This document shows, piece by piece, positions 17,111-26,068 of a DNA stretch of 64,000 nucleotides. The notes below the pieces were generated by a model. That model did no database searches, had not been told where the DNA came from, and saw nothing but the letters and a program-made list of their open reading frames with translations. The stretch spans positions 186,001-250,000 of the forward strand of contig NZ_VWOX01000011.1 of NCBI RefSeq assembly GCF_008629675.1, in the 5' to 3' direction. Source of the stretch: Roseiconus nitratireducens (lineage in GTDB: Bacteria; Planctomycetota; Planctomycetia; Pirellulales; Pirellulaceae). The position numbers and the translations under genes are program-made. Positions within the stretch are counted from its first letter, which is position 1; every line of letters begins with the position of its first letter.

Positions 17111-18862
17111 TCAAATCGCTTGCAGATCGCTGACCGAGTCCGACGCCAGCGCCGGGCCGGCCGCTCCGCGGTCAACGACCTTCAGCGCCACGCGGTCCTG
17201 CAGGTTTGGACGAAAGATCGTCAACAACAGCAGGGGCAAAAACCAGGCGATGTACAAGCCGCCGCCATAGCCGTGCCAGAACTGGGCCGCGACCATCACC
17301 GCGGCCGAGCACCCGATCAGGGTGCCCAGATTCTTCGGCGAGGGCCATGCGGCGAACAGGGAACTGAGGATCCCGAATGCGACGATCACCGGAAGCCGCC
17401 ACCGCGGGTCCCATCCCAACCCCCAAATGCCACGCGGTTCCATCGTGGGAACGAACAGGCCGAACATGCGGCGGAGATGATCGACGAACGAATCGGTACC
17501 GCCGACGGTCAACAAAATCATCAAGATCGATAACGTCGCCAAGACGCCGACGGCGAACCTCCGCACGCCACGCTGCCAATAGAAACTGCACCACAGCGGC
17601 AACAGGAACAGCGGGTAGTACACCAGGCCGGCCGCCAGCCCCAGAAAAATCCCGGCGATCAACGGACGCCGGTAGTTCAACACCGCCCACAGCAGCAGCG
17701 CAGCGGGCAGCGCATGGTCGACGCGGCCGGTCATCTGGGCCGTGTAGGGAAGCATCAAATACAGCGTGGCGCAGCCGACGCCGGCACGGACATTTCCAAA
17801 GTGGCGGTTGCCGATCAGCACCACGCCCACCACGATCGCCAGGTGGGCGGTGATCGCCAGAATCCGAGCCAGCATGGTCCAGCTCCGACTGCTCAAGTCC
17901 AACTCATCTTCAGTGGCCGGCTCCTCGCCGGCCAACGCTGTACTGACCGGGCGCGTCGTGATCGTCGGCAAGCGGTGCATCAACGCGTACCCGGGACCAA
18001 GTTGTGGCCCTTGCCAGACCTTCATCCGGGGCGTGCTGGTGGCCACGTTGGCCATCATGAAGATGAACAGCGAAATGCTGATGAAATACAAACCGCCCAC
18101 CGTCAGATTCGGATCCAACAGTGGTCGGCGGACCATCAGCGGATCGATCAACAACCGGATCAGGATCGCGAATTCGACCGCAAACAGCAGGATGAAGCCG
18201 CTACGTTGCAACTGCTTTGCGGACAGTTCGGCGTCGGTGGCATCTGGGTCCGGATCTTCCGCGGTCGCTTCCAACCGTTCGTCCAGCGCATCGGGCGTCG
18301 TGACCAATGGCACATTGGTTTCTTCCTGGATCGACAACGCTTCGGTCGTTTCCGCCGGCGAGTCCGCTGTCGGGGTTTCCGTCGGTGGGGATTCCGTTTG
18401 CTTGGCAGCGTCCTCGGGCTGGTCTGCGGGCTTGTCCCCGGGCTGGTCCGCGGGCGACTCGGACTCGACCGTGTCAACCGTCGCGGCATCCTGCTCTTGA
18501 ACCGGATAGGTGCGGACCAACATCGCCGTGGTGTCGAACTCCGGGCGAGGCAACGTCCGCCGGGAGGATTTCCGCTGCGAAGAGGTTTCAGAAAGTGGCG
18601 GCAGCTCGGACCCGGAGTCGTTTTCTTGCCGCGCCTTTTCGCGGATGGCGATCTCGCCAAACTCCACCTCGCGGAGGTGGCGTCGCCGACCCTCGTGCAC
18701 CATCAACAGTCCGGGTGCCAGCAGGATCAACAGGACGATGTCCAGATTGCGGACGCTCCAAAACCGGTGAAACACAAAGAACAAACCGATCGTCAGGAAC
18801 GATGACAGATAGACCCATGTGGTGGGGTCCGGCCGCTTGTAATAAAGCAGAAACTCGCTCAT
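17111..18862 (-). CDS. Polytopic membrane protein, possibly a GT-C-type glycosyltransferase
   Basis: The product has 583 residues from the ATG at 18862 (SEFLLYYKRPDPTTWVYL). A pair of helices opens the protein. A long disordered acidic Pro/Glu/Thr-rich loop (about 75-215) follows, then roughly eight more membrane segments. The segment YLMLPYTAQMTGRVDHALPA followed by LNYRRPLIAGIFLGLAAGLV resembles the lumenal-loop and helix pattern of GT87/DUF2029-type polyprenyl-sugar-dependent glycosyltransferases, but no decisive DxD or ExD motif was found. It may therefore be a transferase or simply a membrane protein of unknown role. It ends about 200 bp upstream of the MutS-like gene on the same strand. 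Confidence 0.6.
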   Translation of the reverse strand: MSEFLLYYKRPDPTTWVYLSSFLTIGLFFVFHRFWSVRNLDIVLLILLAPGLLMVHEGRRRHLREVEFGEIAIREKARQENDSGSELPPLSETSSQRKSSRRTLPRPEFDTTAMLVRTYPVQEQDAATVDTVESESPADQPGDKPADQPEDAAKQTESPPTETPTADSPAETTEALSIQEETNVPLVTTPDALDERLEATAEDPDPDATDAELSAKQLQRSGFILLFAVEFAILIRLLIDPLMVRRPLLDPNLTVGGLYFISISLFIFMMANVATSTPRMKVWQGPQLGPGYALMHRLPTITTRPVSTALAGEEPATEDELDLSSRSWTMLARILAITAHLAIVVGVVLIGNRHFGNVRAGVGCATLYLMLPYTAQMTGRVDHALPAALLLWAVLNYRRPLIAGIFLGLAAGLVYYPLFLLPLWCSFYWQRGVRRFAVGVLATLSILMILLTVGGTDSFVDHLRRMFGLFVPTMEPRGIWGLGWDPRWRLPVIVAFGILSSLFAAWPSPKNLGTLIGCSAAVMVAAQFWHGYGGGLYIAWFLPLLLLTIFRPNLQDRVALKVVDRGAAGPALASDSVSDLQAI

Positions 18863-19020
18863 GGGACGATGGTGGCGGCGTCCTGCCACCCGCCTTGCTC
18901 AAAACCGGTTGAAGAGGATTCGCGGCGAAAAGTCGTTACCGGACAATCGCTCCAGCATACGTCGGCCGCACAACCCTGAAAACCATACCAAACGCCGCTC
19001 CAAACGGCCTCCGGCGTGCG

Positions 19021-19923
19021 TCACCCGTGCCAAGTCAACAGTAGCACGCCCACGAGAATCACGGCGACGCAAACCGCCTTGGCCCGGAAATTGGCCTCGC
19101 TGAGGGCCCGAGCCCCGAAGACCAAGGCAATCACCACGCTGCAACGGCGGAGCACCGAAACAATGGAAATCATCGCCTGGGGATCCGAAAGGGCCACGAA
19201 ATAGAACCAGTCCGCGGTGATCAACAAGGGGCTGATCACCGCGATGCTCCACCGCCACCGGAACGGAATGTGTTCCCTCTCCTGGCGATACCAGCGGAAG
19301 GCCAACGGCATCATCACCGGGACCAGGTACACGGTGAACCAAGCCTGCATCGTCACCGGCGCGAAGCCCGCGTATTGCAGCAACCACTTGTCGTAGATCG
19401 AACTGCAAGCACCCAACAGCGTCGCCGCAACCATCAGGAACACCGCGCGGTCACTGGCAAAACGGATGCCCTCGCGACGGCCCACCAGGGTGAACTGCCA
19501 GAACCCGAACAGTACGATCGCCATCCCGAACCATTGCAGCGGGGACGGTCGTTCCTGAAAGAAAACGATCGCAATCAGAATCGTCCAGAACGGACTGGTC
19601 GCGCGAATGGGCGCCGCAATTGAAAGCGGCAAGTGCTTCAGCGCTGAAAAAGCGAACGTCCACGATGCCCCCACCAAAACACTTTTTGCCATGATCAACG
19701 CGTGTCGATCCCAAGACAACGGCGCGACAGCAAATGACCGCAGCGGCACGCTGTGGGGTGCGAGGTGCGACCAGACGATCAGCGGAAGATACAGCGCCGC
19801 ACCGATCACCACGCTGATCAGCAACACCACCGGAACCGCGTTGTCGCGAACGGACCACTTCTTCGACGCGTCATAAACACCTAGCAACACTGCGGAAATG
19901 ACGCTCAGAAGGATCCAGTTCAT
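19021..19923 (-). CDS. DMT-superfamily (EamA-like) transporter
   Basis: The 300-residue protein starts at the ATG at 19923 (NWILLSVISAVLLGVYDASK). Ten hydrophobic segments form two EamA-type halves, each with a short loop of the kind seen in FFQERPSPLQWFGMAIVLFG at the end of the first half. The family exports or imports small metabolites such as amino acids and nucleotide precursors across the inner membrane. The substrate cannot be predicted. No operon partner is obvious; the polytopic protein gene follows about 160 bp downstream on the same strand. Confidence 0.9.
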   Translation of the reverse strand: MNWILLSVISAVLLGVYDASKKWSVRDNAVPVVLLISVVIGAALYLPLIVWSHLAPHSVPLRSFAVAPLSWDRHALIMAKSVLVGASWTFAFSALKHLPLSIAAPIRATSPFWTILIAIVFFQERPSPLQWFGMAIVLFGFWQFTLVGRREGIRFASDRAVFLMVAATLLGACSSIYDKWLLQYAGFAPVTMQAWFTVYLVPVMMPLAFRWYRQEREHIPFRWRWSIAVISPLLITADWFYFVALSDPQAMISIVSVLRRCSVVIALVFGARALSEANFRAKAVCVAVILVGVLLLTWHG

Positions 19924-20389
19924 GATCCAAGCATGACGAACGCCGCGAACCCTGGAAACCGCAAACCGGTGAGTCCCAGCCACGATCGTCGGGCGGATGA
20001 AATCGGTTCCGGTCGGACGTGCTCTGGGCGCGGATCAACGCCACAGTCGACCCAAGCCATTTCGCCAAGTTGACCGCTGGACGGCTGTGATGCTGGCCGT
20101 CAAACACCGCCACCACTCGAATCGATTGACGCGTCGAAAGAAGAGATCCGACAGCAACAAAGATTTCGGCCTTGCGATGAAAATCCATGGCAAGCCGGCG
20201 TGAAGGCATCGCCCCGCAAGGGAAACGCCAGGAAGAAAGATGCGACCGAACAGATCCGGCCAGCTTCTTCGGAAGAAGGCATTCAAGCCACGGCCGTCCG
20301 GCGAGGACGGCCGTGGTCGAATGCGGTGTTCGTTGTCAAGCAACACCGATCGCGCTTGCTAACAGCTGCACGCAATCGGCGACTCGCAA
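19924..20389. other. Gene-free 466-bp stretch with one hairpin
   Basis: No convincing frame or RNA gene was found. The only structured element is the hairpin at 20288-20316, listed separately. Confidence 0.4.
20288..20316 (-). terminator. Strong hairpin downstream of secreted-protein gene
   Basis: Perfect 12-bp arms (CCACGGCCGTCC) surround a 5-nt loop, about 74 bp after the stop of the CxxC protein gene read on the minus strand. There is no T-run, so it could be a Rho-independent-like stabiliser or a dispersed palindrome rather than a true terminator. Confidence 0.45.
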
Positions 20390-20956
20390 CTATTTGAGCA
20401 TCTTTTTGACTTCGCCCATGATTGCGGCGACGTCGACGCTGTCGGCGGTGTCAAACTTGTGCGTGGCAACCACTTGGCTGTCGTTGGCAACCACAACGGT
20501 GACGGCCGCCTTCTCGTTGATCTTGTAGCTGGCCGGACCGGTGACGTTGTCTTTGGCGACCACGACCGGAACGTTCTTGGCGTTGCTGGTCTTGGCAACC
20601 TTGGCCGCGGATTCCTTCAGCTTGGCAGCGTCATCGCCCAGCAGGGTCAGCAAGCCCTTCAATTCGGCTTCCTGATTGGCCGTGACGGCCGAGTCGATTT
20701 CCTTTACCAATTTCTGGACGTTGTCGCCGGTGTCTCTGGCGAAGACCATCACCATCGGTCGCGATCCGTACTTGCAGCGATAACAAAGCTGTTCACCCTG
20801 TTCCACGCCGTCGTCTTCGGCGCCAGCAACCTTGGTGACGTAAAACGCACCGATCGGATCGCCCTGTTCCAGGCCTTCGGTCGTTGCAGCCGAAGCCGAA
20901 ACGGCAAAACCGAGCAGGAGACCGAACACGGTCAGTGGCATCATGAGTCGAGACAT
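20390..20956 (-). CDS. Secreted protein with CxxC motif, thioredoxin-like
   Basis: The 188-residue protein has a clear signal peptide (MPLTVFGLLLGFAVSASA, cleavage near residue 23). The mature part begins TTEGLEQGDPIGAFYVTKVA and has C58 and C61 in LCYRCKYGSRPMVMVFAR, then helices and a closing beta segment (AAVTVVVANDSQVVATHKF). The strand-helix order and a cis-Pro-like VPVVV suggest a thioredoxin fold, with Cys-Tyr-Arg-Cys as the possible redox or metal site. I recognise the pattern as common in planctomycetes but know no assigned function. It is monocistronic by spacing. Confidence 0.8.
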   Translation of the reverse strand: MSRLMMPLTVFGLLLGFAVSASAATTEGLEQGDPIGAFYVTKVAGAEDDGVEQGEQLCYRCKYGSRPMVMVFARDTGDNVQKLVKEIDSAVTANQEAELKGLLTLLGDDAAKLKESAAKVAKTSNAKNVPVVVAKDNVTGPASYKINEKAAVTVVVANDSQVVATHKFDTADSVDVAAIMGEVKKMLK

Positions 20957-21149
20957 AAATCAGATACTCCAGGAATCTTAGTGGGGGGCAGGAAGAATGG
21001 TGGAAGCGGAGCCGGCTGGCTTGCGGCCGAATCCGAAGTCCTTCCGGGCAGGCAATCGCCATCGGGATGACAGGCCCGCCAAAGTTTTCCCATTATCCCG
21101 GATCAGCAAGGTCGTGAAAGAGGTAAAACAGCCCCCCCGCAAGGATCCG

Positions 21150-21734
21150 TCAGCCGCGTCCACGTTCCAGCAATACAAGCATTAGCAGAGCCAGCAGCGA
21201 CCGCAGTTCATCGTCCTCGGGCATCTCGGCCAGTTTTTGCAGGCTGAATTTCCCCTCAAAAACCGCCGGGTGCTTGGTCAGTCGCAGCAGCGGCGTGCCG
21301 TCGGGCCGGCTGACGATGTAGCTGGGATTGAGCAAGTAGATCGCGGCCAGTCCGACCAGCGGGATCTCCCCCAGGACGCTCTCGATCAGCTTTTTGACCG
21401 GACTCTCTTCACGGATGGTCATGTCGACCTGGCCATCCTGCATCACCTCGTAGTGGGCCGCCCACAGGGATTTCATTCCTTTGCGACGAACCGCGCCCCA
21501 GACATTTCCTTCCGCGTCGGAAAAGTGATAGTTCGCCGAGAAATCGATCACCCGATCGGCTTCGATGCGAAACAACAATTCACTCCGCGAATGGTCGCCA
21601 AAGATCTCGACCTTTTCACGCAATTTGAACAACTTCTGGCTGATGAACATGACCAGGTTGTCACCGGCATCGTTCACGGTGATCCGCTGGCCCAAGGTCA
21701 GCAGTTTGAAGCGAAGTTGCAAGGGATACTGCAT
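21150..21734 (-). CDS. LURP-one/Tubby-C-like family protein
   Basis: The 194-residue protein starts at the ATG at 21734 (QYPLQLRFKLLTLGQRI). The upstream in-frame extension to 21848 is unlikely. The sequence is a run of short beta strands typical of the LOR/phospholipid-scramblase-like barrel: QRITVNDAGDNLVMFISQKL, KLREKVEIFGD, ELLFRIEADRVIDFSA. A central hydrophobic helix (LVGLAAIYLLNPSYIV) and a leucine-rich helical tail follow. Bacterial members are mostly uncharacterised and may bind lipids or membranes. There is no signal peptide. Confidence 0.75.
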   Translation of the reverse strand: MQYPLQLRFKLLTLGQRITVNDAGDNLVMFISQKLFKLREKVEIFGDHSRSELLFRIEADRVIDFSANYHFSDAEGNVWGAVRRKGMKSLWAAHYEVMQDGQVDMTIREESPVKKLIESVLGEIPLVGLAAIYLLNPSYIVSRPDGTPLLRLTKHPAVFEGKFSLQKLAEMPEDDELRSLLALLMLVLLERGRG

Positions 21735-21973
21735 TGCCTGGGGTCTTCCGTAAGATTCAATGAACTGAAAACGTGACGCCAACCATGGCATCCCCGCGGA
21801 GGTCCTCCACGGCTGAAAACAAAAAACCGCGTGCCTGCAAATCGACACGCGGTTCTGAGTGATTGGCCGCCGGCATGGGGTGCCGGGGACGGGTCGTCAG
21901 TGCCGTGGCCGTGCTGCCCGGGGACGATTCCCCCAGCAACTTCCCACAGCGGCGCCGGACAGCTGCCGAAACG

Positions 21974-22366
21974 CTATTTCTTTTCGGCGGCGGCCGGCTT
22001 GGCGGCCTGCTGCTGTTGCCCCAGACCGGGCCGGACGCGTTTGTTGATGTCCGTTTCCAACACACCGAAAACGGCTTCGTGACGCGCGATCGACATCTGC
22101 AACGCGGCCAGCAAACGCTTGGCGGTGTAAAAGTTGACGATGATGCGCTGCTTGACTTCGATCGGATCCTTCGGGACGCCGATCGGCTGCGGGTTCAGAC
22201 CGAAATCGACGATCAGCTCTTCGGGAGATCCCGTCACGCGGCAAAAGTTTGCATAGGTCGCCAGCGTGTTGTCGTCATTGACTTGGACTTGGACCGGCTG
22301 CGACTGCGTTTGGGCTTGTTCGGCCGGCGGCGCTGCTGCTTCAGGTTTCTTGGATTCATCAGCCAT
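21974..22366 (-). CDS. DUF3467-family protein
   Basis: The 130-residue protein starts at the ATG at 22366 (ADESKKPEAAAPPAEQ). A Gln/Ala/Pro-rich leader precedes the DUF3467 core: TYANFCRVTGSPEELIVDFG, then VKQRIIVNFYTAKRLLAALQ and ARHEAVFGVLETDI. A Gln/Ala/Lys-rich tail follows. The family is widespread, cytosolic and of unknown function. It lies 240 bp upstream of the LURP-one-like gene on the same strand. Confidence 0.88.
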   Translation of the reverse strand: MADESKKPEAAAPPAEQAQTQSQPVQVQVNDDNTLATYANFCRVTGSPEELIVDFGLNPQPIGVPKDPIEVKQRIIVNFYTAKRLLAALQMSIARHEAVFGVLETDINKRVRPGLGQQQQAAKPAAAEKK

Positions 22367-22653
22367 CGAAGAGATATCTCCACAAGGGGTTGGGGGTGCG
22401 ATCGAAGCTGCGTAGTTTGCAGGACCGCGCAAAAACAAAAGGGACTTGGGTGGGGGGACCGAATTCTCCGCCGGGGCGCCGTTCAATCTAACGGCCACCC
22501 GTCGGGGCGAAAACCGATCCCCAGGGTAAATTCAGGCGTCGCGGTGAGTTGTCAGGTTGTTGTTGTCCAGGACTAGGTCGGTGGTTTTTGGGGAAGGGGG
22601 ACGACAAGGGCGTCGCGGTCCGCAGTCGGGGTCCGCTTGAAGGGCGGGTCGTT

Positions 22654-24897
22654 TCAGAACTCAAAATTGAACGTTTGCGCGATCACGCGCCACAGCCGTT
22701 GCCCCAGCGATTTCTTATCGACATGCACCTTGGCGCTTCCGCGGTAACCGGGACGCATCGGCAGGTCGGCCGACTGGATCTCGAGTGGGACGCGGGCCTG
22801 GTAGGTAACGCTGCGAGGTTTGACCTGTCCGGTCGCGGGGTCAATCTCGGTTTGCAAATCGCTGCCCGTCTGACTGGCCATGGAGGTGGACGTCATCCGC
22901 AAAGGCTCGCGTGATTTCTCGCTGATCATTCCGGAAAAAGTTTCCAGCCGGCGGGAGTCCAATTTCATGTCGACGGACTGGCCTTCGCGGACCAGTTGGA
23001 CGTCGCCCTGATCGATTGCCAAGACCGCTTCGTAGTCCTCGGCGTTTCCGATTTCGCAAATCAAGTCATCCGACGTCAACATCGCCCCACGATTTTGCGG
23101 GTCCAGAGGGGATCCGCTCCAGGACGGAAGTTGCCCCTGAGGCGTCTCTTCTTCAGCGCGACGCGGCGGCGGGATCACCACTCCGGCGATCGGGGCGCGG
23201 ATCGTCAGCCGATCGATCTCGGCCTGCGTCTTCCTCTTCAACTCGCGGACCGACTCCAGGATCTCGAGCTGCGTTTCCAGCTGGCCGGCCAACGCCCGGT
23301 CACCGAACACGCGATTCTGCAGATTCTCGTACTGCGTCTGGGCAACCGTTTCTTCGATTTCCAGATCGGCCATTCGCAATTCCAGATCGGGGTTCTTCAA
23401 CTCCGCCAGGACATCTCCGGCCTGGACCACTTGGCCCGGGCGGACGGTTCGAACGATCTGGCCGGCGGAACCGGCGTACACCCGACCCGACTCGGACGGC
23501 CTGATCTCAAAGGCGCAGTCGACGTGGTGCGGCAGCGGGATGTAGCAGACCGCCGCGAGCACCGCGGCCACGATCGACAAGCTGACCGCCACATTGAATC
23601 GTTTCACTTTTGAAAGTCTCCCAGGAGTTCGACAGAACTTCCACGTTTGGATCACCGGTTGAGCCACCAACCCGGCGAAACCGATGATCGCGACCATCCG
23701 ACCGATGACTTCCAACCCGTAGGGCTCAAGCACCTTGATCACGAACCAGCAAATTGAAAACACGACGACCCAGCGATAGATCACGCTGGCCACCGTGAAC
23801 AACGCGAACCACAACCGCCCACGCGTCGGCAAAAACGGGTCGTCCTGCAATTCCAGACCCAGGCAGGTCTTTTGGAACCAGCGCTTCAGCACTTCGGTGC
23901 TCTTCTGGCGAAGGTTCGGAATCTCCAGGATGTCCATCAGGATGTAGTAACCGTCGAACCGCAGCAGCGGGTTGCCGTTGACCAGCACGGTGCTGACGAC
24001 GTTCAAAAACATCATGTTCAAACACAGATCGTTCAACGTCGAACCGTTCTCGGTAAAGAACCACACGAACGCCGCGATCGACGCCAGAATCATTTCGACG
24101 TAAATCCCGCCGGCACCAATCCAGACACGTTTCCATTTGTTGGGCAACATCCAGGAATCGGACACGTTGCAGTACAAACACGGCGTGAAGACCAGCAGCA
24201 TGAAGCCGATCTCGTGACATTCCCCGCCGAACTTCTTGCAGCTGAGCCCATGGCCGAACTCGTGCAACACCTTCACGATCGCCATCGTCGCCGCCAGAAT
24301 CAGCCAGCGGTCGGCGGCGAAAAACTGTTGGAACGTCGGCAGCCGTGAGTAAACGGTCTCGTACTGGGTCGCCAACAACAGCGAGGCGGCACCCATCAGG
24401 GCCAGAAAGAAGATCAACGCCGGGACGGTGAACACCCAGCCGAACCAGGGCAGGATCGCGTTGAGAATCCGTTCGGGATCGAAACCACGGAAACGCAACG
24501 CGAACACGTTGGCCAGCTTGCCCATCGTCTCCTTGGTCTTCTTCTTTCGACCCCGGTAGCGCAAGGCCTTTCCCTGCCCCGGTGAATTGCTGATCACCAG
24601 CCCGCTGCGGTGCAACATCCCGATGAACTGCTGCAGGTCGCCGAAGGTGATTTTCTGCGGCGCGAATCGCTGTTCAAAACCGTCCTTGATCTGCTGCAAG
24701 CTGACGTGTCCGTCCAGCATGTTCAAGATGAAGTACTCTTCGTCGTGAAAACGAAAGTACTGCAACCCCACCGGCTCCTTGACCACCCAGTAACCGGTTC
24801 CCTGATAGCGGTGCCGGCTGGCAACCAGGTCCGGTCGCGTGCGCACCGTCAGCGGCCTGGAAGAGCTGCTAACGAGGGATTCGGCGAGTGTGGTCAT
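22654..24897 (-). CDS. PqqD-like / M50 metalloprotease / HlyD fusion protein
   Basis: The product has 747 residues. Residues about 30-110 form a PqqD-like winged-helix module (RYQGTGYWVVKEPVGLQYF). Residues about 150-430 are an M50 site-2-protease-like membrane domain with HEFGHG (H212, E213, H216) and the second metal region NPLLRFDGYYILMDIL. The C-terminal part after about 450 is a HlyD-type periplasmic adaptor with biotinyl-lipoyl halves and a short coiled coil. This peptide-zinc-metalloprotease/HlyD fusion is seen in planctomycetes and a few other phyla, usually beside other HlyD proteins. It is the last of three co-directional genes. Substrate and outer-membrane partner are not identifiable here. 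Confidence 0.9.
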   Translation of the reverse strand: MTTLAESLVSSSSRPLTVRTRPDLVASRHRYQGTGYWVVKEPVGLQYFRFHDEEYFILNMLDGHVSLQQIKDGFEQRFAPQKITFGDLQQFIGMLHRSGLVISNSPGQGKALRYRGRKKKTKETMGKLANVFALRFRGFDPERILNAILPWFGWVFTVPALIFFLALMGAASLLLATQYETVYSRLPTFQQFFAADRWLILAATMAIVKVLHEFGHGLSCKKFGGECHEIGFMLLVFTPCLYCNVSDSWMLPNKWKRVWIGAGGIYVEMILASIAAFVWFFTENGSTLNDLCLNMMFLNVVSTVLVNGNPLLRFDGYYILMDILEIPNLRQKSTEVLKRWFQKTCLGLELQDDPFLPTRGRLWFALFTVASVIYRWVVVFSICWFVIKVLEPYGLEVIGRMVAIIGFAGLVAQPVIQTWKFCRTPGRLSKVKRFNVAVSLSIVAAVLAAVCYIPLPHHVDCAFEIRPSESGRVYAGSAGQIVRTVRPGQVVQAGDVLAELKNPDLELRMADLEIEETVAQTQYENLQNRVFGDRALAGQLETQLEILESVRELKRKTQAEIDRLTIRAPIAGVVIPPPRRAEEETPQGQLPSWSGSPLDPQNRGAMLTSDDLICEIGNAEDYEAVLAIDQGDVQLVREGQSVDMKLDSRRLETFSGMISEKSREPLRMTSTSMASQTGSDLQTEIDPATGQVKPRSVTYQARVPLEIQSADLPMRPGYRGSAKVHVDKKSLGQRLWRVIAQTFNFEF

Positions 24898-25028
24898 GGA
24901 TCGCGGGATCGAAGGGCGGAAGAGGAGCGGTCAGCGTTACCGACGCAGTCGGCATGATTGAGTCACAGTTGGCGACTTACGAAGCGGTCGGCCGGTTGAG
25001 GCGGCCGGCGTTGCGAACCGGGCTGCGG

Positions 25029-25982
25029 CTAGAACAACCCGTCCGGCCGGGCGTCACCGGGCAAGATCCGCATCGAAGCTTCCATCCCCGGCTTGATCAA
25101 CCAGCCGTCGCCCACGGGTTCGTTGGGGATGCTGACCCAGATCCGATGACGATGTTTCAAATCCAGCTCGGTGCTGACATAGTCGATGGTGGTTTCAAAG
25201 CGTTTGGTGACCGGATTGTCGCGCGTCCCGCCGACGATCACGGTGACGACCACCGGCGACCCCTTGCGGACCTGACCGGCATAATTGATCGCGTCAATGA
25301 ACCCTTCCACGCGGATGCGGTCCATTTGAACCAGTTCGACGATCGGGCTGCCCGGTTGGACCCACTCGCCCAGCTGCGCGATGCGTTTTTCGACAAACGC
25401 ATCAAATTCGGCCCGGATGGTTCGCATCTCGATGTCGTATTCGGCCATCTTTGACGCCGCCTGCTTGCCCATGTACACGGCCAACGCCGTGTCTTCGTTC
25501 AGGTCGGCCAACTCGATTCGCAACTGCGCCCGCTCGGCTTCCAACTGCTTCTTTTTCATTTCCAGGTAGGGCGTGGCGCCTTTCTCGTGCAGCTCCTTGT
25601 AGGTTTGCGCCTCGGCCGCGGCGATCCGTTCGCTGTTGACCGCGTCCCGCTTGTTGACGTCATTCTGGGCATTCAGCTTGGCCTCCAGTTCCTCGGCCTT
25701 CTTGACGTCCAGGGCCAGCCGCGCGGGTTTGTCGTCGACCACGGCGATCACGTCACCGGCCTTGATCGCCATCCCTTCTTCGACCATCAGCTCAGTCAAC
25801 TTGCCCTGCGATTCGGCCGGGACCTTGGTCTTGTTGATGTATCGAACCATGCAGTTCTCGACCAGGATCCCGTCGTCCGATTGCGGCAAACGCGTCTGGG
25901 CGATCGCGGGCGCCACCATGGTCAACAGGGCGCACAGCGTTCCGCAGCAGGCGCCGTAGAGAAAGGCGTTTCGTTGAAACAT
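25029..25982 (-). CDS. HlyD-family periplasmic adaptor
   Basis: The 317-residue protein starts at the ATG at 25982 (FQRNAFLYGACCGTLCALL); an in-frame extension to 26093 is rejected. A signal peptide or N-anchor comes first. The first lipoyl half (KVPAESQGKLTELMVEEGMA) and a helical hairpin of about 100 residues (AEELEAKLNAQNDVNKRDAV) follow, then the second lipoyl half (GEWVQPGSPIVELVQMDRIR) and a beta-barrel end. The family forms periplasmic bridges in export or efflux complexes. It lies between the GAF-HlyD and PqqD-M50-HlyD genes on the same strand, with gaps of 86 and 131 bp. Confidence 0.9.
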   Translation of the reverse strand: MFQRNAFLYGACCGTLCALLTMVAPAIAQTRLPQSDDGILVENCMVRYINKTKVPAESQGKLTELMVEEGMAIKAGDVIAVVDDKPARLALDVKKAEELEAKLNAQNDVNKRDAVNSERIAAAEAQTYKELHEKGATPYLEMKKKQLEAERAQLRIELADLNEDTALAVYMGKQAASKMAEYDIEMRTIRAEFDAFVEKRIAQLGEWVQPGSPIVELVQMDRIRVEGFIDAINYAGQVRKGSPVVVTVIVGGTRDNPVTKRFETTIDYVSTELDLKHRHRIWVSIPNEPVGDGWLIKPGMEASMRILPGDARPDGLF

Positions 25983-26068
25983 CAGATCGATCAGTCCGGA
26001 TGGGAGAAAAACGGTTGTGCGTGGAAAGCAGTCGTGCCGTGGAAGCCGGCGCCAAGACGACGCCGCGG